Assembly (NCBI GenBank): GCA_964540725.1 | Contig: CAZINU010000003.1 | Location: forward strand, 14,819-78,818 | Source of the DNA: JANJWP01 sp964540725 | GTDB taxonomy: Bacteria; Patescibacteriota; Gracilibacteria; BD1-5; UBA2023 | Reading direction: 5' to 3' | DNA length: 64,000 nt | Part shown: one piece after another, positions 8,459 to 18,615 of the stretch | Layout of the letters: each line of letters begins with the position of its first letter | How positions within the stretch are numbered: position 1 is the stretch's first letter | Notes under the pieces: model-generated | The model's input: only the letters and a program-made list of their open reading frames with translations | What the model was told of the DNA's origin: nothing | Databases searched by the model: none | Program-made: the position numbers and the translations under genes

Positions 8459-11100
8459 TTACCGGAAGAAATGAACTCCGGAATCCGGAGCACCGGTATC
8501 GATCGTTCCGGCGGAAGCCGTGTATGAATCGGCCGGGATTCCGAAGAAAGAGAGATTCCGCACTCCGGCTTCGAAAGCGGAACTGCCCGAAGCGAACCTC
8601 AATCAAGAACTCGTCGAGTATGCTGGGTAACTCGCGAATTTTGGATCGGCAGACTTATCGGAGGCCGCCGGCGAGTATCCGGACCAATCGGACGCGGAAT
8701 TCCCCCACGAGACGTTCCCGCCCCTCTCCGCCGGCTGGACGGCGGCGTACGAAGGGTTGAAGTAGGCCCCGTCCGTACCGTACGCGAAGACGTTGTTCTG
8801 GAGGCGGTAGAGGGAATTGCCGTAGCTGTCGTACAGGCCGTACCGGGAACCGACGACGGTGTTGTGGGCGAATTCGACGGAACCGCTCTGCGCATTGCAA
8901 TGGATCCCGTAGGATCCGCCGACGACGACGTTGTTGTACGCCTTCGAGCCGACGGCGGAAAGCCGTATCCCGAAACCGACGGACGAAGGAGGCCGAAGCG
9001 TGAAATTCCGGACGACGCTCCCGACCGCGGGGCCGCTGACGCCGACGACGTTCGAAATCCAGGTGATTTCGGTCGTCGCCGGGTCCTCGCCGACGAGCGA
9101 GACCATGGGGGTGGCGAGCGTCAGGGTTTCCGCGTACGAGCCGGACGCCACGCGGACGACGGTTCCGGGAGGCGCGGCAGAAAGCGCGGACGCGATCGTG
9201 AGTTTGGGATTCGAAGGCGAAAGCCCGTCGTCGGAATCGTTGCCGGACTTCGCGACGTACAGGGTCCGGAGGGCCGACGAGAGGAAATGCGCGCCCGAAT
9301 CGGGGGAACCGGCATCGGGGGAACCCGAAGCGAGGACGGACGAGGAGGCCGGAATCCCGAACGACGCGAGGGAGCCGACGGCCGCGCCGACGGCCGGGGA
9401 ATCCGGAAGGAATCGGAGGGGGTGCGAGGGGTCGAATCGGATTTCCGAGGAACGGTCGGAGGCCGCCGGCGAGTATCCGGACCAATCGGACGCGGAATTC
9501 CCCCACGAGANNNNNNNNNNNNNNNNNNNNNNNNNNNNNNNNNNNNNNNNNNNNNNNNNNNNNNNNNNNNNNNNNNNNNNNNNNNNNNNNNNNNNNNNNN
9601 NNNNNNNNNNTAGCTGTCGTACAGGCCGTACCGGGAACCGACGACGGTGTTGTGGGCGAATTCGATACCGCACCCCAAACATGACACATATGCCCCGCAC
9701 GATCCTCCAAGTATCACGTTATTGAACGCTTTCGAACTCGGGGCGCGAAAATAGATTCCGTACCCCGAGGCACGTACGGTAAAATTTCGTACGGTAAAAT
9801 TATTCGAAGCGGTCGTTCCGTAAATAGCGTTGCCGGTCGCGGGAAATACGACGGTCGTCCCCGGGTCCTCCCCGTACAATGTCACCCCGGACTGCGATAC
9901 GGTGACGTTCTCGCGGTAGACGCCGGCTTCCACGAAGACGGTCTTGCCGATAAGGGCGGATCCGAGGGACATGGCCTTGCCGATGGTCGCGTACGGCGCC
10001 GCCTGGGAGCCGTTCCCGGCCGAGTCGCTGCCGCGGGAGGCGGAGACGACGTAGTCGGGGACGAAGGGGAACGTGCGGACGTCGAAGGAATCGGAGGCGG
10101 AACCGACGGAGAGTACGGCGGAGGCGGTCTCGCCGGCGGGGGCGGAGGCGGCGAGCCAGACTTCGAGGACGTCGCCGTCCGAAACGGGGGCCGAGACCGG
10201 GGAGCCCGGGGCGGCGGTCCCGACAGTTTCCCCGTTCTTGCGGAGCGTGCCGGCCGAGAGCGAGGCCGTCGCGGATTTTCCGTCGCCCATTCAGGAAACC
10301 GCCACGGAACCGGAATACGACTGCCATGAAACGGCGTACCAGACGTCGGCGAAGGAGAACTGGGAGGGGATTCCGGGGTTTTCCGGTTCGGGTTCGGGGG
10401 TTTCCGGATTCCCGGATTCCGGCGGGAGCGAGGTCGGGACGGACCCTTCGGAACCGTCGGAGACGGCCTCCCCGGTTTCCGGGTCCCGGATGAGGCCCGA
10501 CACGGCGCCGGAGGCGGACTGTTCGGGCGTCGGGGGCGGGAAGTTCCCCTCGACGACGACGGTGCCGTCCTTGGCCGTTCAGGCGCCCTGGGAGTACGAG
10601 ACGGTGACGGAAACGCCGGCGCCGACCGGCTTGACGTGCTCGGCGTACGCGAGCGCGAAGCCGGCTTCGGAGGCGGCGGAGGCGGCGGGGACGGCGGACG
10701 GGGCGGAGGAGAGGCGGAAGGAATCCGGATTCAGCCGGAGGGACTTCCAGTCCGGGAGTCCGGCGGTGTAGTTCGTGCCGGGGACGTTCCAGTTCCCGCC
10801 GGAGAGGGCGACGGGGGCGCCGTCGAAGAAGACCGTCCCGGTGAGGGCGGCGGCGGGGTCGTGGACGACGTACCGGCGCGGGGTCGTCCCTTCGACGGCG
10901 GCTTCGGAGGCGATCGCGGACATGACGGTCCGGAGGTTCGTGCGGACGGCGGCCTTCGAGGCTTCCGCCGTATGTTCGGCGTACGAGAGGAAGCCGACGG
11001 CGGCCAGGATCGCGAGGACGGTGACCACGACGACGAGCTCGGTGAGGGTGAAGGCGGAGCGGGCGCGGGGGTTCCGGAGTGGGAAATGGAAGTTCGGCAT
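8459..11100 (-). CDS. Pilin-like / right-handed beta-helix repeat protein
   Basis: The ATG at 11098-11100 begins a type IV prepilin-like leader: basic residues, then A/FTLTE with the key Glu at +5, then a 20-residue hydrophobic helix. After about 180 residues come at least two long repeats of the form YV..S(R/K)(G/S) ... IG/IA..A ... V.V.(A/S)G.Y.E.(V/L)T, the signature of parallel beta-helix (pectate-lyase-like) proteins. Repeats share NTVVGSRYGLYDS and FGIP..S. Three TGA codons (10579, 10291, 8603) read as Gly. The 100-N gap at 9511-9610 falls inside a repeat and breaks the frame; a true gap of 110 bp restores it, giving about 883 residues and a TAA stop at 8459. Probably a surface-displayed, pilus- or pseudopilus-associated adhesin (inference). 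Confidence 0.7.
8658..8877 (-). repeat. Downstream copy of 220-bp repeat in beta-helix gene
   Basis: 8658-8712 is identical to 9456-9510, and 8823-8877 is identical to 9611-9665. The 110 bp between them (8713-8822) correspond to the unsequenced gap of the other copy. Confidence 0.85.
9456..9665 (-). repeat. Upstream copy of 220-bp repeat, interrupted by N gap
   Basis: 55 bp on each side of the gap are identical to the downstream copy at 8658-8877. Collapse of near-identical tandem units explains the gap; further copies may be missing. Confidence 0.8.
9511..9610. other. Assembly gap (100 N)
   Basis: Exactly 100 N, a placeholder length. Frame analysis of the surrounding gene favours 110 bp, or 110 bp plus whole in-frame repeat units. 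Confidence 0.95.
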
Positions 11101-11240
11101 GGGAGGCGGCTGGTATGGGGAAGAAAAACCGTTGAACGTGAAACGGGGCCTTAAAACGAAATCCGTTAAAAATACGAACACAGTATATTGATTCCTATTT
11201 CTAGGCAAGAGCCAAATCAATTCTCCGTAACCCGATTCCC

Positions 11241-14200
11241 CTATCTCCCCAAAACCTCCAACTTCACCTCGACCTTCGACTTCCCGCGGCGGCTGTCGGT
11301 CGATTCGATTTCGAGCAGGTAGCTGCCGACGGCGAAATCTTTCGCCTCGTTCACCGCGACCGTAAAATCGTTTCCCGCGCCGAGAATTTTCCAAAGCTTT
11401 CCGTCGAGGTACAGGTTGTTCGCGACGATTTCGCCGGAATCGGCGACGGCGAACCGCAGATTGAAAAACTGGTCCTGGTACACCGAAACGGAACCGTCGG
11501 GCGGGTTCTGGACGGAAATGACCGGCAGATCGTTGTCGGTCGCGAAACGGACCGTGGCGTCGGTTTTGCCGGAATATCCGTACCGGTCGACCGCGACGAC
11601 CGAGAGCGTATGTTCGCCCAAGAACTCGGAACCGAAGTCGAATTGGGCGTTTCGGTAGGTTCCGGACGTTTTTTCGCCTTCGATCGCCACTTCCTTGAAA
11701 AGCTCGCCGTCGCGAAGGAACTTGAGTTTGGCCACGGCGTACTGCGACTCGTAGGAAACTTCGACCAAATTCGGCCCGAGCGGACGGACGACGCCGTCGG
11801 AGAGGTTCGAGGAGACCCGGACGGAACTCGTTCCTTTTCCCGGCCGTTCGCAAATTTCGTCACGGTAGTTCGAGACGATATTGCCGCCTGCTTCGAGGAA
11901 GTACGAAGCCCCGGCTTCGGAGGCGGCCCAAGAACGGACGGCCGGCAACCATTCTTTCTGGTACGACTCGACGATGGGGTCGATATTCACGACGTACCCC
12001 TTTTTCACGGCGTCGGGCGGCGTGGCTTTGGTAACCTTGCCGTTACAGAGGGAATCGACTTCGATTTCCTCCATCGAGTTTTCGTACTGCGTGGGTTTGA
12101 CCGCGAAGATGGAGGAAACCCGGTATTTTTCGGGCGTCTTCTGACTCGCGAGTTTGCCGGAGATGGCGCTGATGGTCGCCGAATAGACGCTCTCGGGCTT
12201 TTTGAAGGATTCCTTCGGAAGGTTCGCGTGGGCGAATTCCATGAAATCGTGCCAGATGGGGGCCGCGCAATTCAATCCGTCGCACGTTCCCTTCGTTTCG
12301 GTTCCGTCGACGTTCCCCGCCCATACGACCGTCGTGATTTGCGGCGTGTATCCGGCCGTCCAGAGGTCTCGGGGGAGAATCTTCTTTTCTTTCCCAACGC
12401 TGACGTCCTTGTTGGAGGTTCCGGTCTTTGCGGCGACCGGCCGGTCTTTCAGCGTGAGGACGTTGTTCCAAAACGAGCTGGGGCGGCTCGACGCGTCGGA
12501 AAGGATAACCGAAAGAATGTACGACGCCGCGTCGGAAAACACGTAGCTGCCGTTTTTTTCCACGTACCGGTCGATGACGTTGCCTTTCCGGTCTTCGATA
12601 CGGAGGATGGGCGTCACGTCTTTCTTCCATCCGCCGTTCGCGAAGACGGAGTATGCCTCCATGAGTTCGAGGGGCTTGAGTTCGCCGGTTCCGATTGCGA
12701 GCGGGGCGCCGTACATGCCGTCTTCCCGAAGGGAGAGGATGCCGAGGGAGCGGGCGAATTTTACCACGCTCTCTTCCCCGCCCGCGACCGAAAACATCTT
12801 GATGGCCGGAATGTTGCGGGAATAGTCGAGCGCCGTCCGGATCTTCATTTTTCCCATGAATTTCCGATCGTAGTTGTCGGGATCCCATTTTCCGAATTTC
12901 GTTTCGACGTCGTACACGGGGGTGTCGGGCGAAATGGCCTCCTTGGAAATGGCGAGCGCGTAGACGATGGGCTTGAAACTCGATCCCGGCTGGCGCTTGG
13001 CAGTGACCATGTTCACGTTTCCCCCGTTCGTTTCGTCGAAGTAGTCGGGGCCTCCGACCATGGCGAGGATTTGTCCGGTACGGTTGTCCATGGAAACGAG
13101 CGCGGCGGATTTGGCGCCGTATTTGTCGCGGTTGGTCGCGACCTGTTTCTTGACGACGTCTTCGGCCTTTTCCTGAAGGACCGGGTCGATGGTGGTATAG
13201 ATCTTCAGTCCCCCCTGGGCTTCGAAGTCCTTTCCGAATTTCGCTTCGAGATAGTCTTTGACGTAGAAGACGAAGTGCGGAAACCGGATATTTTCGCTCG
13301 CGCGGCGAAACTGGAAATCGATGCCGCCGACGACGGCGCCCTTCCATTCTTCCGCCGTAATTTTCCCGTCTTCGAGCATGCGGCCGGCGACGAAGTCCTT
13401 GCGTCCGGTGTTGTATTCGAGGTAGGCGGCCTTCCCCTGGACGGAACCGGAAGCGGAAACGGCTCACGAGGCCGACGTTCCGGTTTGCGAAAGGTTTCCC
13501 GAACCGGAAACGGCATGTTCGGGGGATATCCGAATATCGTTCAGGAGGCTCAAGAGATCGGAGTACGAAATCTTCGCGCAACCGCCGTCGATCCGGTATG
13601 CGCGCTTGAGCTTTCCTTGGTCGAGTCCGCACACCTTGGCCGTATCGGGCGACGCGCGTTCGACGGAAAGGTTCGTGACGAACGATTTGAACGCGTCCAC
13701 GTGGGGGGCGTATTCCTTCAAGCGATCCTGGGTATCGAGGTAGGTCGGCTCCTTCTCCCCTCCTTCCGAATACGCGTACAGGTATCCCATGAGTCGGTCG
13801 CGGTGCGAATAGGGCGAATAGTACGTCGGCCCCTTCGGGATCGAAGCGAGGATCGTCGCGCCGAGTACCCCCACGTCCTTCGCGGATTTTCCGAAGTAGG
13901 TCTTCGCCGCCTCTTCCACGCCGTAGGCGTTGTTTCCGAAGGAAATCTTGTTCAGGTAGAGTTCGAGGATCTTTTCCTTGGAGTACTTGGAATTCAGGCG
14001 GTACGACAGGTAGACCTCCTTCATCTTCCGTTCCAAGGAGCGCTCGTTCGAAAGAAAGGTATTCTTAATGAGCTGCTGGGAAATGGTCGACGTCCCCTGG
14101 ATGCGTTCGGTCTTTCCGAACGCGAAATTGAGACCGGAACGGATGAGCCCCTTGAGATCGACTCCGGGGTTCTCGAAGAATGTCTTGTCTTCGGCCGCGA

Positions 14201-14561
14201 CGATGGCTTCGCGGATTTTGGGCGAAATGCCCTCGTAGGAAACGTACGTGCGCTTTTCTTCGTCGTAGAGCTTGTAGAGCTCGCCGCCGTTGCGATCGTA
14301 GATGACGGTGCTTTCGGGAAGGACGTCGCGTTCGATTTCCTCGATGGCGGGAAGCGAATGGAAGTACGCGAAATACACGGCGACCATCGCCAAAACGGCG
14401 AAGATTCCGGCGGTGGCGGCGACGTAGGCGACGAGATAGCGGGCCTTTCCTTCGGAGCGGAGCGCCTTGGGGAGCATGCGCTTCGAAAGTTCGCGGAACG
14501 AGCGTTTTTTCGCGATCAGACGGGTGTGGAACGAGGAACGGTTTCCTGACGGAATCGGCAT
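11241..14561 (-). CDS. Class A penicillin-binding protein (PBP1A type)
   Basis: 1,106 residues with TGA at 13464-13466 read as Gly in a Ser/Gly-rich loop. In order: cytoplasmic basic tail, transmembrane helix (about 43-67), GT51 glycosyltransferase with EDKTFF (catalytic Glu124) and STISQQL, then transpeptidase with SSFK (Ser527/Lys530), YSRN and KTGTSN. A C-terminal 200-residue extension resembles Ig-like beta domains. It polymerises lipid II and cross-links peptidoglycan on the outer face of the membrane. Under the standard code it would be split into two false genes (13464-14561 and 11241-13379). It sits 90 bp downstream of the LCP gene on the same strand, so both may be co-transcribed. 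Stop TAG. Confidence 0.95.
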
Positions 14562-14651
14562 GGGAATGATGGTAAGGGGAATCGGATTTCTGAAAGCGCG
14601 CGCCGGCGGGGACGACCCTTTTCGGACGATCGCCCGGACGGGCTCCGCGGA

Positions 14652-16085
14652 CTACCGGAAGAAGAGCGCGTGATCGGGTCCGAGTACGACCTCGACCTTC
14701 GGGCCGGGCGTTTTGGCGTACTTGGAAGCGGGAACGGGAACGGGATCGGAAAACGTGAACATCGAGAGCGCCTGGGCGGTGGCCGATTCGGGGTCAAACC
14801 CCGTTTTCGATTCGGTATCCCAGGGAATGAGGACGGTCGTCCTTTCGTACGGATCCTTGGTCTGACCGACGGAATCCTTTTCGGGAACGTTGAATCCGAA
14901 TTTTTTCAAGAAGAGCGCGGTTCGGACGGCGACGCCGGACTGCTTCGTGGAATTGACGACGTTTATCTCGAAATTCTCCAGGAACATCCGGGGATAATTG
15001 AAGGCGAGGTTCGCGAAGCGCTGAATGTCGCGGTATTCGTCCACGTTCTCGGCCGTCGCGCCGTCGGGCAAAAGCACGCTCGCCCCGCCGAACAGATCGC
15101 GGGCCGGCGTATAGAGGAGCCCTCCGCGGTCGCAGGTGGAAATCGACTGGAAGCACGAGTCGTTCAAATTGAACGAAAGGATGTTTTCGGACGGGAGGTC
15201 GCGGGCGAAGAGCGCGAGCGCGGCCATTTCTTCGAACGACAGGTCGGTTTTGAGGTGGCTGGATACGGATCCGTAGAGCGCCTTGATTTTCAGCGGATTG
15301 GAGAGGGTTCCGAGCGAGAAGAGCTTTTCCTTAATGGCCCGGACGAGCATCTGCTGCCGAAGGGAACGGTCGAAGTCGCTCGTCGAATGGCGGGAACGGG
15401 CGTATTTCAGCGCGGTTTCGCCGTCGAACGTCTGAATGCCCTTCTTGACCTTGAACGTCGTGTACCCCCAATTGCCGTCCGGATACGCCGTATCGGTCAA
15501 ATCTTCGGGAACGTCGACCTGAACGCCGCCCAGTACGTTCACGAAATCGGAAAATCCGGCGAAGTCGACGTTCACGTAGCGGTCGACGCGTTCCCCCGTG
15601 ATTTCCCGGACTTTTTCGGCAAGCATCCCCATCGACGCGACGGCGTTGCCCGGGTTTTTCGAGAGCGCCCGGGAATAGACTTCGTTGAACTTCCCCCTCC
15701 CCCCCGTGGGATATTCGACGTAGAGGTCGCGGGGGATCGAAAGCATGGAAACGGTCTTCGTCTTCCGGTTCACGCTGGCGAGAATGACGGTATCGGTCAA
15801 TTCCGGGCCGTCGTGGGCCTCGCCGCCAACGCCGGTGAGGAGGATGTTCACCTTTTCGGGAACGTCGTCCTCGGAAGCGCCGCCGCCAAGCCCCCCGAAC
15901 GCCGAAAAACTCGAAAACGGGAGATTGATGGAAATGTCGGACGCCCGCGCGAGGACGGCGGCCCCGACGAGAAGCACTACGAGAACGGCGAACGTGCCGA
16001 GAAGGCCGGCGGAAAGGGCGTTGCGGAATCGGACGGCATCGTACGCGTCGCGTACGTTCTTGATCTTCGTTTTCTTGAAATGCAC
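14652..16085 (-). CDS. LytR-CpsA-Psr (LCP) family cell-wall ligase
   Basis: 477 residues. Short cytoplasmic N-terminus, one transmembrane helix (about 26-47), then the LCP domain with TDTVILAS, IPRDLYV, the R-R pair in YARSRH..SDFDRSLRQQ, and a C-terminal LytR_C-like domain (NVVNST... to end). LCP proteins transfer undecaprenyl-linked glycopolymers to peptidoglycan outside the membrane. With PBP1A just downstream and the O-antigen-ligase-like gene a few kb away, it fits attachment of wall polymers. Stop TAG. It has its own promoter at 16120-16147. Confidence 0.9.
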   Translation of the reverse strand: MHFKKTKIKNVRDAYDAVRFRNALSAGLLGTFAVLVVLLVGAAVLARASDISINLPFSSFSAFGGLGGGASEDDVPEKVNILLTGVGGEAHDGPELTDTVILASVNRKTKTVSMLSIPRDLYVEYPTGGRGKFNEVYSRALSKNPGNAVASMGMLAEKVREITGERVDRYVNVDFAGFSDFVNVLGGVQVDVPEDLTDTAYPDGNWGYTTFKVKKGIQTFDGETALKYARSRHSTSDFDRSLRQQMLVRAIKEKLFSLGTLSNPLKIKALYGSVSSHLKTDLSFEEMAALALFARDLPSENILSFNLNDSCFQSISTCDRGGLLYTPARDLFGGASVLLPDGATAENVDEYRDIQRFANLAFNYPRMFLENFEINVVNSTKQSGVAVRTALFLKKFGFNVPEKDSVGQTKDPYERTTVLIPWDTESKTGFDPESATAQALSMFTFSDPVPVPASKYAKTPGPKVEVVLGPDHALFFR

Positions 16086-16119
16086 GGGAAAATCGGAAAC
16101 TCCGGAATACTTTGGAGGG

Positions 16120-16147
16120 ATTATAAAAACGGACGGGAGAATGGCAA
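16120..16147 (-). promoter_or_regulatory. Promoter of LCP gene
   Basis: On the minus strand TTGCCA (16147-16142), 16-bp spacer, TATAAT (16125-16120), 35 bp upstream of the ATG at 16085. Confidence 0.75.
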
Positions 16148-16273
16148 GCCGGGGTGGTCCGTTTTTTGACTTTCCGACATCGCCGTCTGAAAAATGTGCA
16201 AAACTTCTGAAATGCTTTCAATTAAGGATTTTCGATTGTCAAGCAAATACGTCAAGAGGGCGGCGGCTTTGAT

Positions 16274-16301
16274 TTGACAACAAAGGCGAAAACCGTACTT
16301 T
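16274..16301 (+). promoter_or_regulatory. Promoter of rsmH-ftsL gene group
   Basis: TTGACA (16274-16279), 16-bp spacer, TACTTT (16296-16301). It lies inside the longest possible rsmH frame, which argues that translation starts downstream of it. Confidence 0.65.
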
Positions 16302-16348
16302 TACCGCGAACAAAAACCCATACCCCGATTCCTTACGAGTTTCTGACA

Positions 16349-17311
16349 GTGTCGGACATCCATGCGGACGCGGCGTTCCAACATGTACCCGTGCTCCTCG
16401 AAGAAGCCGTTTCTTCCCTTCATCTCGAGAAAAACCGGCCAATCGTCGCCGTGGATGCGACCCTCGGGCTCTGAGGCCATACGAAGGAAATACTTCGAAG
16501 GCTCCCCTCCGGGAGTACGTACGTCGGTTTCGACCGGGACCCCCGCAACCTCACGGACGCGGAATCGAGGCTCCTCCGCGATATCGCCGAATGTTCGGAG
16601 CGCGACGTAACCGTCGATTTCGTAAACGCGGACTTCCGAACCCTCGGAACCGCCCTCACAGACCTCGGCATCTCCGGAATCGACGCGATCCTTTACGACT
16701 ACGGCGTTTCGAGCGCCCACTACGACGACTCCGAGCGCGGCTTCTCCTTCCGCGCGGACGGCCCCCTCGACATGCGGTTCGACCGCACGTCCGACGGAAT
16801 GACCGCCGCCGATTTGGTCAACCGCCGGGAAGAGCGCGAACTCTTCAAACTCCTCCAGGAGTACGGGGAAGAACCGAAGGCCTTCTTCATCGCGAAAGAG
16901 CTCGTTGCCAGGCGCAAGGCCAAACCGTTCGAAACGACCGGCGAACTCCTTTCGGCCATCGAAGCCTCCAGCTTCGACCCGAAATCCAAGGTCCGGGTCT
17001 TCCAAGCCCTCCGAATCGCCGTGAACGACGAATTCGGATCCATCGAGGAATCCCTCCGGGACGCCGTTCGGCTCCTGAATCCGGAAGGCCGGCTCGCCGC
17101 CATTACCTTCCACTCGCTCGAAGACCGCCTCGTAAAGACCGTCCTCAAAAGCTACGAGCGCGACGTTCCCGATCCGCTCACCGGACGCCCTCTCGAAAAA
17201 GCCCAACTGAAACGGGTCTTCAAAAAGCCCGTCGAACCTACCGAAGAAGAAGTACGGACGAACCCACGTTCGCGAAGCGCCAAGCTCCGCGTGGCAGAAA
17301 AAATCCGATAA
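16349..17311 (+). CDS. rsmH: 16S rRNA (cytosine1402-N4)-methyltransferase RsmH
   Basis: 320 residues from GTG 16349, which places the conserved HVPVLLEEA near residue 12 as usual. A TTG at 16274 is part of the -35 box and is rejected. TGA at 16472-16474 falls in the SAM-binding loop DATLGL-G-GHT, where the family has Gly. Other family motifs are LYDYGVSS, GFSFRADGPLDMR, ALRIAVNDE and ITFHSLEDR. It methylates C1402 of 16S rRNA in the cytoplasm. As in most bacteria it is the first gene of a division/cell-wall group, 15 bp upstream of an ftsL-like gene. Stop TAA. Confidence 0.95.
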
Positions 17312-17326
17312 TCCCTTCTTTCCCGC

Positions 17327-17692
17327 ATGAACGCCAATCTCCTCGTCATGAAAAAAGGAAACGTCCCGTTCTTCTCGTCGCGCAAGACGAGTCGGGAAAA
17401 CTTCCGCCTTTCGTTTACGGAGACCTACGTTCTCGCTCTCGGGCTTATCGGCATTCTCGGCATCTACTACGTGTTCATGCTGAACGTCAATGCCACCAAG
17501 GGGTACAACGTCCGCAACCTCGAAATCGAGCGCCGCAATTTGTCGTTCGAACAGAACCTGCTCAACATCCGCATCGCCGAAGCCGAATCCCTTTCCACGA
17601 TTTCCTCGAATTCTTCCATCGAACGGATGGAGGCGATCGAAGCGCCGAAGTATCTCGTGATGAAGGATTCGTTTTTGACCATGAAAAAGTAA
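17327..17692 (+). CDS. FtsL-like cell division protein
   Basis: 121 residues: basic cytoplasmic tail (1-30), one transmembrane helix (about 32-53), then a heptad-type coiled coil (60-95). Size, topology and position directly after rsmH match FtsL/DivIC, small bitopic proteins that bridge the divisome outside the membrane. FtsL sequence is poorly conserved, so the call rests on architecture and synteny. A second ATG at 17348 is possible. Stop TAA; a structured repeat begins 8 bp later. Confidence 0.75.
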   Translation: MNANLLVMKKGNVPFFSSRKTSRENFRLSFTETYVLALGLIGILGIYYVFMLNVNATKGYNVRNLEIERRNLSFEQNLLNIRIAEAESLSTISSNSSIERMEAIEAPKYLVMKDSFLTMKK

Positions 17693-17700
17693 ACCGCGGA

Positions 17701-17802
17701 AAAGTTCGCTCTTCGCGTTCGAATTTCCGTTCCGCCCCTCGCCGTACCACCGAGTACGGCTCGGTTGCGGTACTCAATCCTCACGCGAATAGCTTCCTTT
17801 TG
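17701..17802 (-). repeat. Structured intergenic element, copy C
   Basis: On the minus strand: outer AAAAG/CTTTT, inner 7-bp stem TTCGCGT/ACGCGAA, and central hairpin CGTAC-6 nt-GTACG (17759-17744), with 24-nt spacers on both sides. Same geometry as copies A and B. It begins 8 bp after the ftsL-like stop and is antisense to that gene. Confidence 0.6.
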
Positions 17803-17895
17803 CGCGGTTTACCCTTCAAAGCCCGCCCTTCTCGAACTTCGCGCAAACGTCCCACGGGAATTCCGTTTCCGCCATGGAACGCTTTCGGAAAACGG

Positions 17896-17998
17896 AAAGA
17901 ACGATGGAATTCGCGCGAAAGCGAGCGCCGAGCGGAGACGTACTCCTCGGTACGGCGAGCGAGGCGCGGAGAATTGAGCGCGAATTGCGAAGTTATTT
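17896..17998 (+). repeat. Structured intergenic element, copy A
   Basis: Outer AAAGAAC/GTTATTT (6 of 7 paired), inner stem AATTCGCG (17908-17915)/CGCGAATT (17979-17986), and central hairpin CGTAC-6 nt-GTACG (17939-17954). It ends 11 bp before the recR start codon. Confidence 0.65.
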
Positions 17999-18009
17999 CC
18001 GTTTTCCGT

Positions 18010-18600
18010 ATGCCCGAATCGCTTCGACGACTCTCCGAACTCATTGCTTTCCTCCCCGGAATCGGGGACAAGACCGCCACGAAGCTGACGTTCTTTTTGT
18101 TGAAAGCGAACGCTTCGTACTTGAAGGAACTCTCGGAACGGATTTCGAAGATTCAAACCGAAATCGGCGAATGCCCCACGTGCTTTTCGATGACCGACGC
18201 GGACGGCCGCGAGTGCGCCATTTGTCGGGATTCCGGGCGCGACAACGGGGAACTCTGCGTCGTGGAAGACTTTCTCGATTTGGTCGCCATCGAGCGGCTC
18301 GGCATCTTCCACGGCCGGTACCACGTACTCGGCGGAGCCGTCTCCCCCCTGCATGGGAAAATGCCGTCGGACCTCCGCATGAAAGAACTCTTCGACCGAA
18401 TCGCGCGGGGCGGCGCCTACGAAATCATTCTCGCGACGAACCCGAACATCGAGGGCGAAGCGACCGCGCTCTACGTCAAGGAGCAACTCAAGGGCTGGGA
18501 CGTGAAAATATCGCGACTCTCCCGAGGGCTCCCGAACGCCGGATATATCGAACACGCGGACGACCTGACGCTCATCAACGCGTTCCGGGGAAGAAAGTAG
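18010..18600 (+). CDS. recR: Recombination mediator protein RecR
   Basis: 196 residues, the usual RecR length. Helix-hairpin-helix FLPGIGDKTA near residues 16-25, a C4 zinc finger (CPTC ... CAIC, about 58-75), a Toprim domain beginning with CVVEDFLD, and a typical C-terminus with LPNAGYIEHADDLTL. RecR works with RecO/RecF to load RecA on gapped DNA. The ATG at 18010 immediately follows structured element A, which would lie in its 5' leader. ung follows 15 bp later. Confidence 0.95.
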   Translation: MPESLRRLSELIAFLPGIGDKTATKLTFFLLKANASYLKELSERISKIQTEIGECPTCFSMTDADGRECAICRDSGRDNGELCVVEDFLDLVAIERLGIFHGRYHVLGGAVSPLHGKMPSDLRMKELFDRIARGGAYEIILATNPNIEGEATALYVKEQLKGWDVKISRLSRGLPNAGYIEHADDLTLINAFRGRK

Positions 18601-18615
18601 CCGTATCCTTTTCGC

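Noticed and set aside
8660..9665. Tandem repeats as a CRISPR array
   Set aside because: Repeat units are hundreds of bp long, in frame and protein-coding; no short repeat/spacer pattern or cas genes exist in the window.
11241..13379. A separate second penicillin-binding gene starting at 13379
   Set aside because: The frame is continuous with 13464-14561 through one TGA; together they form one class A PBP.
16274..16276. TTG as the start of rsmH, giving 25 extra residues
   Set aside because: The TTG is the first half of a TTGACA -35 box with a matching -10 at 16296-16301, so transcription would begin downstream. The family core fits a start at GTG 16349.
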